DNA from: JAFAZJ01 sp964437145 | GTDB lineage: Bacteria; Pseudomonadota; Alphaproteobacteria; Reyranellales; Reyranellaceae | Reading direction: 5' to 3' | DNA: 64,000 bases | NCBI GenBank assembly: GCA_964437145.1 | Contig: CAYTFW010000007.1 | Location: 10,918 to 74,917 of the forward strand | Shown: piece by piece, positions 42,999-51,470 of the stretch | Layout of the letters: each line of letters begins with the position of its first letter | Numbering within the stretch: position 1 is the first letter of the stretch | Translations under genes and position numbers: made by a program | The notes under the pieces: generated by a model | What the model saw: only the letters and a program-made list of their open reading frames with translations | Database searches by the model: none | Told to the model about the DNA's origin: nothing

Positions 42999-43684
42999 CA
43001 ATGTTCCGCAGACCTTCCGTTCGTTACGGCAAGACGCCCGAACCGGAGACGCCCTACCAGCGGGCAGGCCAGGTCTGGGACGAGCGAATCGGCTCCGCGC
43101 GTGTCCAGGCGCGAAACTGGCGGCTGATGGCTTTCGGCTGTCTGCTTCTTTCTGCGGGGCTTTCCGCTGGCCTCGTCTGGCAATCTGCACGTGGCACCAT
43201 CGTCCCCTGGGTCGTGCAGGTCGACAAGCTCGGTGAGGCGCAGGCCGTGGCACCTGCGGTCGCCGACTACCAGCCCACGGACCCGCAGATCGCCTGGCAT
43301 CTCGCGCGCTTCATCGAGCAGGTGCGGTCCGTTCCCGTCGATCCGATCATCGTGCGCCAGAACTGGCTGCGCGCGTACGATTTCACGACAGACCGGGGCG
43401 CCCTGGCGCTGAACGACCATGCGCGGGCAAATGATCCCTTCGCCAAGGTGGGCAAGCAGCAGGTCGCCGTCGAGGTGTCCAGCGTCATCCGCGCTTCGCC
43501 CGACTCGTTCCGCGTCGCCTGGACCGAGCGCCGCTACGAGAACGGCAGCCTCGCGGCGACCGAGCGCTGGACCGCCATCCTCACCGTCGTGATCCAGCCC
43601 CCGCCCGATGCCGAGCGTCTACGCAAGAATCCGCTCGGGGTCTTCGTCAATGCCATCAACTGGTCGAAGGAGCTCGGGCAATGA
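42995..43684 (+). CDS. trbF: Mating-pair protein TrbF (VirB8 family)
   Basis: Bitopic inner-membrane protein of 229 residues with a short cytoplasmic N-terminus (TPYQRAGQVWDERIGSARVQ), one helix near residues 43-65 and a periplasmic VirB8-type domain. It is an assembly platform of the channel. It overlaps trbL and trbG by four bases each. Confidence 0.93.
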   Translation: MTMFRRPSVRYGKTPEPETPYQRAGQVWDERIGSARVQARNWRLMAFGCLLLSAGLSAGLVWQSARGTIVPWVVQVDKLGEAQAVAPAVADYQPTDPQIAWHLARFIEQVRSVPVDPIIVRQNWLRAYDFTTDRGALALNDHARANDPFAKVGKQQVAVEVSSVIRASPDSFRVAWTERRYENGSLAATERWTAILTVVIQPPPDAERLRKNPLGVFVNAINWSKELGQ

Positions 43685-44676
43685 TGCCGACTTTCCGTAA
43701 AGCCGCATTGCCGGCTCTACTGCTTTGCGCTTCCGCGGTCACCGGTTGTGCGACTTACAAGCCGCCACAGATCAGCTACGACGCCGAGCCGCAACCTGCC
43801 GTCCTACAGGCCGAGCCGCCCAAGCCAGTCGAAGTGGTCGAGCTGCCGAAGCCGCTGCCACTTCCCGGCCAGCTGAAGCCACTGCCCGGATCGCGGGCCA
43901 CAGCGCCGGAGCCGGCCGACCCGAAAGCCCGTGTCACACGGGCGAACGAGGCCGCGCGCGTGCAGCCGACCCGCGACGGCTACATCAACGCCGTGCAGGT
44001 CTATCCCTTCTCGGCCGGGGCGCTCTACCAAGTCTACGCCGCGCCGGGGCAGATTACAGACATCGCGCTCCAGGAAGGTGAGCAACTCGTCGGCTCCGGT
44101 CCGGTTGCGGCCGGCGACACGGTGCGTTGGATCATCGGGGACACAGAGAGCGGCGCCGGCGCGACGAAGAAGATCCACATTCTCGTGAAGCCAACCCGGC
44201 CCGACCTCACAACCAACCTCGTCATCAATACCGATCGGCGGACCTATCTCCTCGAGCTGCGCTCGACCGAGAAGACCTACATGGCTTCGGTTTCCTGGCA
44301 ATATCCGCAGGACCAGCTCATTGCGCTTCGTCGGCAGAACGCGGCGGCCGAAGCCGCTCAGCCTGTCGCTGCCGGCATCGACGTCGCCAATCTCCGCTTC
44401 CGCTATCGGATCGAAGGCGACAATCCACCCTGGCGACCGACCCAGGTCTTCGACGATGGCTCGAAGGTCTACATCGAGTTCTCGCGCGGCATCCGCCAGG
44501 GCGAGATGCCGCCGCTCTTTGTGATCGGCGCCGAAGGGGGAGCCGAGCTCGTGAACTACCGCGTGCGCCAGAACTACTACGTCGTTGACCGCTTGTTCGC
44601 GGCGGCAGAGTTGCGGCTCGGCGGCAAGGGCCAGGAGATGGTCCGCATCGTGCGCACGGACGGGAGGTCGCGGTGA
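43681..44676 (+). CDS. trbG: Mating-pair protein TrbG (VirB9 family)
   Basis: Outer-membrane-associated core protein of 331 residues with a signal peptide and lipobox-like VTGC near residue 22, a Pro-rich linker, and the conserved VirB9 domain (YPFSAGALYQVYAAPGQITD onward). It forms the outer part of the core complex with TrbI. It is translationally coupled on both sides. Confidence 0.93.
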   Translation: MMPTFRKAALPALLLCASAVTGCATYKPPQISYDAEPQPAVLQAEPPKPVEVVELPKPLPLPGQLKPLPGSRATAPEPADPKARVTRANEAARVQPTRDGYINAVQVYPFSAGALYQVYAAPGQITDIALQEGEQLVGSGPVAAGDTVRWIIGDTESGAGATKKIHILVKPTRPDLTTNLVINTDRRTYLLELRSTEKTYMASVSWQYPQDQLIALRRQNAAAEAAQPVAAGIDVANLRFRYRIEGDNPPWRPTQVFDDGSKVYIEFSRGIRQGEMPPLFVIGAEGGAELVNYRVRQNYYVVDRLFAAAELRLGGKGQEMVRIVRTDGRSR

Positions 44677-45860
44677 GTGACGAAACCGAACGTCCCACCG
44701 ACGACATCAAGGCGGACTTGCGCCTGCGCCCCGAGCGGCCGCGTGTGACGCGCCTTTCGCGCAAGGTGCTCGCGGGCCTTGGCGTCGTCGCCGGGCTCGC
44801 TGTTGGCGGAGCATTGATCTTCGCTCTCCAGAGCCGTCGCGGGGATGAAAAGCCGACCGAGCTCTACAGCACCGACAATAGAACCACGGCCGACGGGCTC
44901 GCCGGGCTGCCGCGCGACTACACCGGGATTCCGCAACTCGGACCGCCGCTCCCCGGCGATCTCGGCCGGCCCATCCTGCGCGCCCAGGAGCGCGGGCAGC
45001 CGATGCCGCCGCGTGGACCGCAGCCAGCGTCGGGCCTGAGTCCAGAAGAGCAGCGTCGTCTTCAGGAGATCGAGGCCGCGCGAACGAGCAAGTTGTTCGC
45101 AAACACGGAGGCCCGGCAGACGCGCCCTTCGCCGACACCGCCCTCGACTGCGCCCGGAGGCACGATGGTTGCACCGGGCGAAGCTCCGCCGATCGACCCG
45201 GAGTCGGTTCAGAACATGCAGGATCGCAAGCTCGCCTTCGTGAACGGTCCCGTTGATCGACGCACGGTCAGTCCTGATCGGCTGGCAAATCCAGCGTCAC
45301 CCTACATCGTGCAAGCCGGGACCGTAATCCCGGCTGCACTGATCACCGGCATTCGCTCGGATCTGCCAGGGCAGATCACGGCCCAGGTTACCGAGAACGT
45401 CTATGACAGTCCGACTGGCCGCCATCTCCTGATCCCACAGGGCGCCCGGCTGATCGGCCAGTACGATAGCCAGGTCGCCTTCGGGCAGAGTCGCGTGCTG
45501 CTGGTATGGAACCGGCTGATCCTGCCGAACGGCCGCTCGATCGTGATGGAGCGCCAGCCTGGCGCCGATACGGAAGGCTATGCCGGTCTCGAAGATGAGG
45601 TCGACTACCACTGGGGCAATCTGTTTAAGGCAGCGCTGCTCTCGACGCTGCTCGGCATCGGCACGGAGCTCGGATCGAGCGACGAGGAAAGCGACCTGAC
45701 GCGCGCCCTACGCAGAGGGAGCCAGGACACCATCAATCAGTCGGGCCAGCAGATCGTCCGGCGACAGCTCAACGTGCAGCCGACGCTGACCATCCGTCCG
45801 GGCTTCGCGGTCCGCGTGATCGTCAATCGCGACCTCGTGCTCGCGCCCTATCAGAACTAA
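44673..45860 (+). CDS. trbI: Mating-pair protein TrbI (VirB10 family)
   Basis: Core complex protein of 395 residues spanning the envelope: a short cytoplasmic part, one helix near residues 30-50, a Pro-rich periplasmic region and the C-terminal VirB10 beta-barrel domain (VQAGTVIPAALITGIRSDLP and on). The GTG start overlaps the trbG stop. Full length. Confidence 0.94.
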   Translation: MSDETERPTDDIKADLRLRPERPRVTRLSRKVLAGLGVVAGLAVGGALIFALQSRRGDEKPTELYSTDNRTTADGLAGLPRDYTGIPQLGPPLPGDLGRPILRAQERGQPMPPRGPQPASGLSPEEQRRLQEIEAARTSKLFANTEARQTRPSPTPPSTAPGGTMVAPGEAPPIDPESVQNMQDRKLAFVNGPVDRRTVSPDRLANPASPYIVQAGTVIPAALITGIRSDLPGQITAQVTENVYDSPTGRHLLIPQGARLIGQYDSQVAFGQSRVLLVWNRLILPNGRSIVMERQPGADTEGYAGLEDEVDYHWGNLFKAALLSTLLGIGTELGSSDEESDLTRALRRGSQDTINQSGQQIVRRQLNVQPTLTIRPGFAVRVIVNRDLVLAPYQN

Positions 45861-45870
45861 GGAGGAGCCC

Positions 45871-46137
45871 ATGCCGAAACTGAAGCTCGGGCCAATCGCC
45901 GACGACAAGCCGGTGAAGCTCACCGTCGAACTCCCTGCTGCCGTGCATCGCGACCTCGCCGCTTATGCCGAAATGCTCAGCCGCGAGACGAGCCAAGCAA
46001 TCGAACCCGCGAAGCTCGTCGCGCCGATGCTGACCCGGTTCATGGCCGGTGATCGCGCCTTTCGCAAGGCGCGGCACCGCTCGTCGGAGCCTCAGACGAC
46101 CACCCGCCCGTTGACCCGCGACCCGGCGTCATCTTGA
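45871..46137 (+). CDS. DUF2274 protein at the end of the trb operon
   Basis: Protein of 88 residues of the DUF2274 family (KLGPIADDKPVKLTVELPAA onward), regularly found directly after trbI in ICEs of this type. The sequence resembles a ribbon-helix-helix DNA-binding fold, so a regulatory role is likely but unproven. GGAGGA precedes the start by about five bases. Its end overlaps the oppositely directed LysR gene by 46 bases. Confidence 0.85.
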   Translation: MPKLKLGPIADDKPVKLTVELPAAVHRDLAAYAEMLSRETSQAIEPAKLVAPMLTRFMAGDRAFRKARHRSSEPQTTTRPLTRDPASS

Positions 46138-47006
46138 TGCTCTCGGAGCACGCACAGGAACCTTCTCAAAGCGGGGTTGTCCGCGTTCGGCGACCAGGCC
46201 GCCGTGACTTCGAGAGCAGGAAGGGACGCCTTCAAGGGCACGAACACGACGCCATTGAAGGGGACGTGCGCGGCGCTGCTTCCGACCAGAGCGAGCCCAA
46301 ATCCAGCCGCGGCCAACATCAGAATCGCCTCACGATGGCAATCGTGGAAGGTCATGGGTACGCCCGGACCAAGCTCTTGCTGGATAGCGCGATGCACGTC
46401 GGTCCAATCATTACTGTGGGCAAGCAGCAACCGTTCACCCCTGAGATGTTGAGCTGTGACCGCTCGCAGCTTGGCGATCGGATGGCGCTCCGCGGCCGCG
46501 ATCAGCAGATCCTCACGCCAGAGCGGCAGCACATCGAGTCCTGGCGGGTTGACTGGGGTTCGCAAGAGCGCGACGTCGATGCGTCGATCGAAGGCGCTCT
46601 GGATGAGACTCGATGTGATGCCTTCCGTCAGATGGAGTTCGACACTGCCAGATTGCTCTCTGAGGCTCGCGAGCAGCCTCAGCATCCGCGTTGACACCAT
46701 CGAGCCCGCATAGCCGATCAAGAGACGACCGTGCTCCGCACGACCGACGGCGCCGGCACGTTCGATGGTGCGGTGGAGTGTGTGGATCGAACGGCGAACG
46801 TCCCTCAGCAGGACTTCGCCAGCGATGGTCAGCCGGACGCCGTCACGACCTCGCTCGAACAGGGAAATCCCGACGCGATCTTCGAAGTCGCGGACCCGCC
46901 GGCTCAAGGCCGACTGGTGGACTCCGAGCGCTTCTGCCGCGCGGCGGAAACTGCGGTGATCAGCGACCGCCAGCGCATAGCGCAGATGCCGTAGCTCGAA
47001 ATCCAC
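46092..47006 (-). CDS. LysR-family transcription regulator
   Basis: Protein of 304 residues with an N-terminal winged HTH (FELRHLRYALAVADHRSFRR, then ALGVHQSALSRRVRDFE) and a C-terminal periplasmic-binding-like sensor domain. LysR genes commonly close the trb operon in related ICEs. Target and ligand are unknown. It is convergent with the DUF2274 gene and its start faces the integrase end, so it may control integrase or trb expression. Confidence 0.9.
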   Translation of the reverse strand: MDFELRHLRYALAVADHRSFRRAAEALGVHQSALSRRVRDFEDRVGISLFERGRDGVRLTIAGEVLLRDVRRSIHTLHRTIERAGAVGRAEHGRLLIGYAGSMVSTRMLRLLASLREQSGSVELHLTEGITSSLIQSAFDRRIDVALLRTPVNPPGLDVLPLWREDLLIAAAERHPIAKLRAVTAQHLRGERLLLAHSNDWTDVHRAIQQELGPGVPMTFHDCHREAILMLAAAGFGLALVGSSAAHVPFNGVVFVPLKASLPALEVTAAWSPNADNPALRRFLCVLREHQDDAGSRVNGRVVV

Positions 47007-47171
47007 TCATACCAGCCTTGGAAGATGGGGAGGTTGAGTGACTATGATGCGACTCACTTGCATTTGCAACACTTGAAAGGCCATGACCGTTGGAGCCGTA
47101 GCTCATGCGGCGCAGCCTCCGGCTCCATCTCTTCCCCACTCACGACGCTATTGCCCCGTCGGGACGTCGGG

Positions 47172-48530
47172 TCAGGCGGCCAAGCGCTCTTCGGGCTGGG
47201 TTTGGTTGTCTTGCTCGCCCGAGGCGCTGCGCAGGAATTGATCTAACGCGACTCTGCGGGAGGTGCGGTCCAGCGCATAGGCTGTCTGCTTGAACTCGAT
47301 CCCGTCGAGAAGCCCTTGAATGTAACCGGAGATCGTGTCCGCAGCCATGATGAGGGCTGTGTCGAGCGTGTGAATGTATTTGCTCGTAACCGATCCCTTG
47401 GCATGCCCCACGAGGGCCGCGATGGTCACCTCGGTGAACCCCAAATCATTGGCGATGCTGGCGAAGCTATGGCGCAGAACATGCGGTGTCACATCGGCGA
47501 GCGCGGAGTCCTTGAACAGCTGCTCCCAATGGTTCGGGAAACTGCCGAATGCATTGTCCTCACCCTGACCCGGGAAGACATATGTGCCGACATCGTCGGT
47601 GCGCCGTTGCTCCAGATACTCGATGACAGGCAAGCCGATGGCGCGGATGGACTCGCCTTCCTTGCTATCCTCCAACCGCAAACAGCTCGCCTCGGTGTCG
47701 GCCTCACCCCATTTCAGCTTGATCATCTCGCTGCGCCGGCAGCCGGTCAGCGCAATCTGGCGAATGATGTCCACGGTCATGACGTATTTCTCTTGCTTCG
47801 CGGCGTCTCGCAGCATCTGACCCAGCGTTCGATACTCTGCCTCGGACAGCCGGCGCTTGCGCACATTGTCCTTTGGCTTGCGGATGCCATGGGCCGGATT
47901 GCTCTCGATGATGCCAGCCTCGACGGCATAGGTGAGGATGCCACCGAGGAGACCGACAGTGCGCGTCGCCGTTCCCGCGCCGCCGCGGACGATCGCCTTT
48001 CCGCGCAGCTTCTTGGTCTTGACCGAAACCCGCGTCTTTCCGGCCATGATGTCCTTCAGGACCTTGTTGATGTCGGCCTTGGTGAGATCTTTGACCCGCC
48101 GCGCGCCGATGAGCGGAATGATGTGGCGCTCGATGCGGCCGGTGTCGGTGACGATGGTCGTCGGCTTCTTCGGACGTCCGCCTTTCCCAAGGATGAGACC
48201 GGCCTTCAGATCGTCGAGATAACGCGTGCACAGCTCCTTCACGGTGACCGCCTTGTGGTCGAGCTGGCGTTCTTCGGCGGGGTTGGCGCCTTGAGCGACT
48301 CGGCCGAATTGGACCTTCGCTTCCTGCCGCGCGGTTTCGGGAGTCCAGACCCCGTGAAGCCCGATCGTGTAGCGACGCGAGCGGCCGCCGGTTCGATACT
48401 GAATGACGTAGCTCCGCTTGCCGGACGCGAACACGCGAAGACCGAAGCCTGGCAATTCATCGTCCCAAATGACGTAGTCCTTCTCTCGGACCTCAGCGGC
48501 GTCGACGACCCGTTTGGTGACCTTAGCCAC
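47172..48530 (-). CDS. int: P4-type tyrosine integrase of the ICE
   Basis: Site-specific recombinase of 452 residues. It has an N-terminal arm-binding domain (DUF4102 type, VIWDDELPGFGLRVFASGKR), a SAM-like core-binding domain and a catalytic domain with Arg in LTGCRRSEM, HVLRHSF, GHAKGS and the nucleophile Tyr in TSKYIHT. GTG 48530 is chosen because GGAGGAG lies four bases upstream; an ATG at 48653 is in frame but has no support. Its start faces the tRNA fragment at 48.7 kb, the expected attachment site. Confidence 0.93.
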   Translation of the reverse strand: MAKVTKRVVDAAEVREKDYVIWDDELPGFGLRVFASGKRSYVIQYRTGGRSRRYTIGLHGVWTPETARQEAKVQFGRVAQGANPAEERQLDHKAVTVKELCTRYLDDLKAGLILGKGGRPKKPTTIVTDTGRIERHIIPLIGARRVKDLTKADINKVLKDIMAGKTRVSVKTKKLRGKAIVRGGAGTATRTVGLLGGILTYAVEAGIIESNPAHGIRKPKDNVRKRRLSEAEYRTLGQMLRDAAKQEKYVMTVDIIRQIALTGCRRSEMIKLKWGEADTEASCLRLEDSKEGESIRAIGLPVIEYLEQRRTDDVGTYVFPGQGEDNAFGSFPNHWEQLFKDSALADVTPHVLRHSFASIANDLGFTEVTIAALVGHAKGSVTSKYIHTLDTALIMAADTISGYIQGLLDGIEFKQTAYALDRTSRRVALDQFLRSASGEQDNQTQPEERLAA

Positions 48531-48712
48531 GGCGCTCCTCCGACCTGGCCCCAATTTCCCGCGTAAGCAGCACGTAAGCAGCAGGGCGGAAATCAGAGCG
48601 AAAATTCGGATAGGAACGTCGCTTGCTTCTCGCTGAATATCTAGCGTTTTCAAATGAGTAGAGAGCCATAGCGTACCCCGTCGTGCATTTAGGACGGGTA
48701 GGCTATATTGCT

Positions 48713-48755
48713 CCGAAGGCAGAGGTCGTGAGTTCGAATCTCGCCGGGTCCGCCA
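48713..48755 (+). other. tRNA 3' fragment: right attachment site of the ICE
   Basis: The T-stem GTGAG, loop TTCGAAT, stem CTCGC, 3' acceptor strand CGGGTCC, discriminator G and encoded CCA (48728-48755) form a perfect tRNA 3' end. The bases upstream do not fold into the rest of a tRNA and lack the matching 5' strand GGACCCG. It is therefore a duplicated 3' end, as made when an element integrates into a tRNA gene. The isotype cannot be told. Confidence 0.8.
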
Positions 48756-49122
48756 ATGATATCAATCGGTTAAATCGATCTCGTCTCGCTCACAAATTGG
48801 CCGCGTAGCTATCGCGTAGCTGACTGGCCACAAACACACGAATCTCGGACATTAAGCTGGCCACCTCCCACCGGCGTGGAGGAATCGTCGCGCGTCTGAA
48901 TCCGGCGACGGGGTCGGGGTCGGCGGCATCGGTGCACGCCGGGTTTACCGGTCTGCCATGGCCCAGAACTTCATTCGCATTAGCCAGAAACCTCGACGAT
49001 CAACGAGGCAAGCCCGCGTGACCAATTGCGAAGCCGGAGCGCCCCCTACCTGCAAATCCGATGCGTGCCGATCTTCTGGTAAGCTACCAGGGCGACGCGC
49101 AAGACGCTGGCGGGAGACGAAT
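48756..49122. other. Gap right of the ICE junction, no gene seen
   Basis: A short direct repeat GCGTAGCT (two copies in the stretch near 48805-48825) is present. The frame of the next gene is open back to 48958, but that part has no similarity and no ribosome site. Confidence 0.5.
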
Positions 49123-49923
49123 ATGGGAGGATCAGTTAGGAGAGTGAGAAAGCCGTTGGCGGGCAAGACCCCTTCGCCCGGTACCGCTTTCCTGGACGCG
49201 CTGCCAAGCGCTGACTGGATACCACTGAAGACAGTAGCCCGCGCGCTTCACAAGTCTACCCGTGAGGTCGCGGCCCACCTGCACGAGCGTCTTCGCCAGG
49301 GTGAAATTATCGCGTCAGTTCGATGGCCAAAGAATGACGTCGTTCTTGATGTTCCGAAGGTGATTTGGAACAAAGTCCCATCCAAGGATTTCAAGGTCCG
49401 CAGGCGTCTCAACGGCAAGTGGGTTGCATTGGATTACGAATTGCCGTTCCCGCTCCTGTGCGAGCATTTCGGGCGCACATGGGTGCGCGTTCTCAAAAGT
49501 GACAGTTCGCCGCTAGAGACAGCCAAGGTTCGGCAAACGCCTGCTGGCTATACAAACGAACTCGGTGACACGCCGGAGATAGCGCGCGCGGACGCACTTC
49601 GCCTCTTGTCCGATATGATGTCGTCTTCGTCCGCACTTGTCGGAGCGACACGGGCGAGTTTGCGGTTGTTTGCCGAGCGCTCGCTTGGCCATGTGATCGT
49701 GCAGGAGAGCCGGGGGCGCAAACGAACAAACGGCAGTGAAGACCTCTTACTCGAAGCTTTTCGGCGGTTAGCGAAGAGCATCCCTGGGACGAGCCTGCCA
49801 AGCCAAAAGAGGTTAGCCGAGGACCTCTGCAAATGGTGGAACGCCGCCAGTGAACGGGAGCCCAGAGGCTACGATTGGGTACTCAAAGAAGTTAAACGGG
49901 TCTACTCGGCCCTGAGCCGATAG
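49123..49923 (+). CDS. Hypothetical protein with a winged-HTH-like region
   Basis: Protein of 266 residues from ATG 49123, which has GGGAG eight bases upstream. Residues about 30-70 (PLKTVARALHKSTREVAAHL and on) read like a helix-turn-helix, and the remainder is unrecognised. It is the first gene of the island right of the ICE and may regulate or assist the replication genes that follow. Confidence 0.55.
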   Translation: MGGSVRRVRKPLAGKTPSPGTAFLDALPSADWIPLKTVARALHKSTREVAAHLHERLRQGEIIASVRWPKNDVVLDVPKVIWNKVPSKDFKVRRRLNGKWVALDYELPFPLLCEHFGRTWVRVLKSDSSPLETAKVRQTPAGYTNELGDTPEIARADALRLLSDMMSSSSALVGATRASLRLFAERSLGHVIVQESRGRKRTNGSEDLLLEAFRRLAKSIPGTSLPSQKRLAEDLCKWWNAASEREPRGYDWVLKEVKRVYSALSR

Positions 49924-50037
49924 GTTTGAGTCAGGGATTTCTACCTCGTCCCGCTCTTTTTCTACCCGAGACAGAGCTGGCCGGCACCAACGCTTCATGG
50001 TCATTCCCTCTCCGACAACAAACTCATCGGAGAGAGC

Positions 50038-50355
50038 ATGAACACTGGGCGCCAAGGCATACCATCGACAGCCAGGATAGAGCCCAGTCGGGCTCAGCCC
50101 GTGCTCGAAGTAGATCCAACCACAACATCGGACTCTGCTCAGTCGAACTTCGTGAAGACCGAAATTCTCCTGACTGAGCAAGACCTCGCCAAGAGATGGC
50201 AGTGCACGACAAAAAAGCTTCAGGCCGACCGCCTCAAAGGGGCCGGCGTCTCTCACGTAAAGCTTGGGAGGCTGGTCCGCTATCGCCTGAGCGATGTCGT
50301 CCAGTACGAGCGCCGTAACGTGCGTACATCGACAAGTGAAGGCGCAAACTCGTGA
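50038..50355 (+). CDS. AlpA/HTH_17-type DNA-binding protein
   Basis: Protein of 105 residues with a disordered N-terminus and a C-terminal HTH_17 domain (LTEQDLAKRWQCTTKKLQAD, then the wing GRLVRYRLSDVVQYE). Such proteins are excisionases or regulators in small integrative elements. GGAGAG lies a few bases upstream of the start. It overlaps the Rep-like gene by four bases, so both are probably made together. Confidence 0.68.
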   Translation: MNTGRQGIPSTARIEPSRAQPVLEVDPTTTSDSAQSNFVKTEILLTEQDLAKRWQCTTKKLQADRLKGAGVSHVKLGRLVRYRLSDVVQYERRNVRTSTSEGANS

Positions 50356-51239
50356 GCGGCCGGTTCCACGCGCGTGCGAGCGTTACCCACGTGTCGCCTG
50401 CCTACGATCCCCATCAAAAGCTCGCCAAGTTCGAGACGTTAGGGATGACCCGCGAGAGGAATGTGCACTTGGCCCGGACGCTGCTCCGACGAGGCAAAGC
50501 ACGGGACGCCGACCTTGCTCGCAGGCTCAACGACTGCGGCAGCCTCACGCGCGGCCAACGTTCCTGGTGCAACTCTCCAGCGTGCGCGATCTGCATGAGA
50601 GAGACCCGACGGTGGTTCACGTCCACCGTGAGCGAGCTCATCGAAAAGCGGGCACTCATGCCGCCCCACGGTGTCATGGTCACAGTCGTGCCACCGCAGT
50701 TCCGCGCTTCTTTGGGGAAGCTCAGCAAGCTCGACATCTCGGCTCTACGACGCCGGTTCTGGCGATCAATCGACAAATTGCAGCTCGGCAACGTACCCGT
50801 GATAGGCGGCCTGGACATCTCGTTCAACGAATCAGCCATCCTCAAGGAGCCTGGCCACTATCAGGTCCACCTGGCCTTCGTCGTGCCAGGTCTGCGGTTC
50901 GCCCCGAAAAGGTTTCGAAAGGCGCTGAGCAGAAAGATCGCCGCCGCCTTTGACGTCGAGGGCATTCCCCGTGCGGTAGTCGTCCAGCCCTTGAGAGATC
51001 TCGTCCCGCAGGTCTCGTACCTCCTCAAATCCATGTTCTCCCGGCGAGTATCCATCGTCGGACGAAGAGGGAGAGCCGACACCAAGAGCCATAGCCTGAA
51101 AACCTGCCAGCTGATCGAGATCGCCCACTGGCTCGATGCCGGCAGCCTCACTGATCGCATGTTGCTGCACGGCATTCGCCGACAGAATTACACGCTCATC
51201 AGCCGCCACCAGCATAGGAGATGCACACGCACGAAATGA
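50352..51239 (+). CDS. Rep-like protein, possibly a degenerate HUH rolling-circle initiator
   Basis: Protein of 295 residues. It has a Cys motif SWCNSPACAICMRE, as in the zinc part of some phage or plasmid Rep proteins, a strand HYQVHLAFVV where HUH enzymes have their His pair, and a YLLKSM segment that could hold a catalytic Tyr. The motif here reads Gln-Val-His, so metal binding may be altered. Position between an HTH gene, tandem repeats and a DUF927 ATPase supports a replication role. Function not certain. Confidence 0.5.
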   Translation: MSGRFHARASVTHVSPAYDPHQKLAKFETLGMTRERNVHLARTLLRRGKARDADLARRLNDCGSLTRGQRSWCNSPACAICMRETRRWFTSTVSELIEKRALMPPHGVMVTVVPPQFRASLGKLSKLDISALRRRFWRSIDKLQLGNVPVIGGLDISFNESAILKEPGHYQVHLAFVVPGLRFAPKRFRKALSRKIAAAFDVEGIPRAVVVQPLRDLVPQVSYLLKSMFSRRVSIVGRRGRADTKSHSLKTCQLIEIAHWLDAGSLTDRMLLHGIRRQNYTLISRHQHRRCTRTK

Positions 51240-51314
51240 CCCTGCCTTTCTTTATGGGATTCCAACGCTTGTACTAAGCAAACGCATAAGAGAATCGACC
51301 GATTTACAAAAATA

Positions 51315-51338
51315 TGCTGGCAACACTGCTGGCAACAC
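51315..51338. repeat. Two tandem 12-base repeats
   Basis: TGCTGGCAACAC occurs twice head to tail, followed by a partial third TGC. It lies in the 230-base gap between the Rep-like gene and the DUF927 gene. Confidence 0.6.
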
Positions 51339-51404
51339 TGCAAATGCGAAAATCCATTCGACTGCAGTTTTTCTGCCCGGTTTACACAGCAACGCAATTT
51401 AGAC

Positions 51405-51441
51405 GGGGGCACCCGGGGGCACCGGGGGCACCGGGGGCACT
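51405..51441. repeat. Four tandem GGGGGCACC repeats (iteron-like)
   Basis: Units of GGGGGCACC start at 51405, 51415, 51424 and 51433. The first has one extra C and the last ends in T. They lie 30 bases before the DUF927 gene, next to an AT-rich stretch (TCAAATCTCAAATTT). They could be protein-binding sites of an origin or promoter. Confidence 0.65.
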
Positions 51442-51470
51442 CAAATCTCAAATTTGTAGAGAGAAGTTCA

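Larger units (their letters stand above)
1..48755. mobile_element. Integrative and conjugative element, right-hand portion (left end outside window)
   Basis: The stretch holds a complete conjugation set: relaxase, TraF protease, TraG coupling protein, trbB to trbI. It also has partition and replication genes, an excisionase-like gene and a P4-type tyrosine integrase beside a tRNA 3' fragment. The integrase reads leftward and its start faces that fragment, as expected for the integrase end of an ICE inserted in a tRNA gene. Gene order matches ICEs of Mesorhizobium type and is broadly similar to Tn4371-type elements. Two cargo blocks are seen: mercury resistance (0.6-5.2 kb) and metal efflux (17.4-36.6 kb). 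No second tRNA copy was found in the window, so the left boundary is inferred to lie before position 1. Confidence 0.8.

Noticed and set aside
48656..48755. Complete tRNA gene
   Set aside because: Only the T arm and 3' acceptor strand are present; the matching 5' strand and D arm are missing, so it is an attachment-site duplicate.
51405..51441. Possible CRISPR array at the GGGGGCACC repeats
   Set aside because: Units are only nine bases with no spacers and no cas genes nearby.
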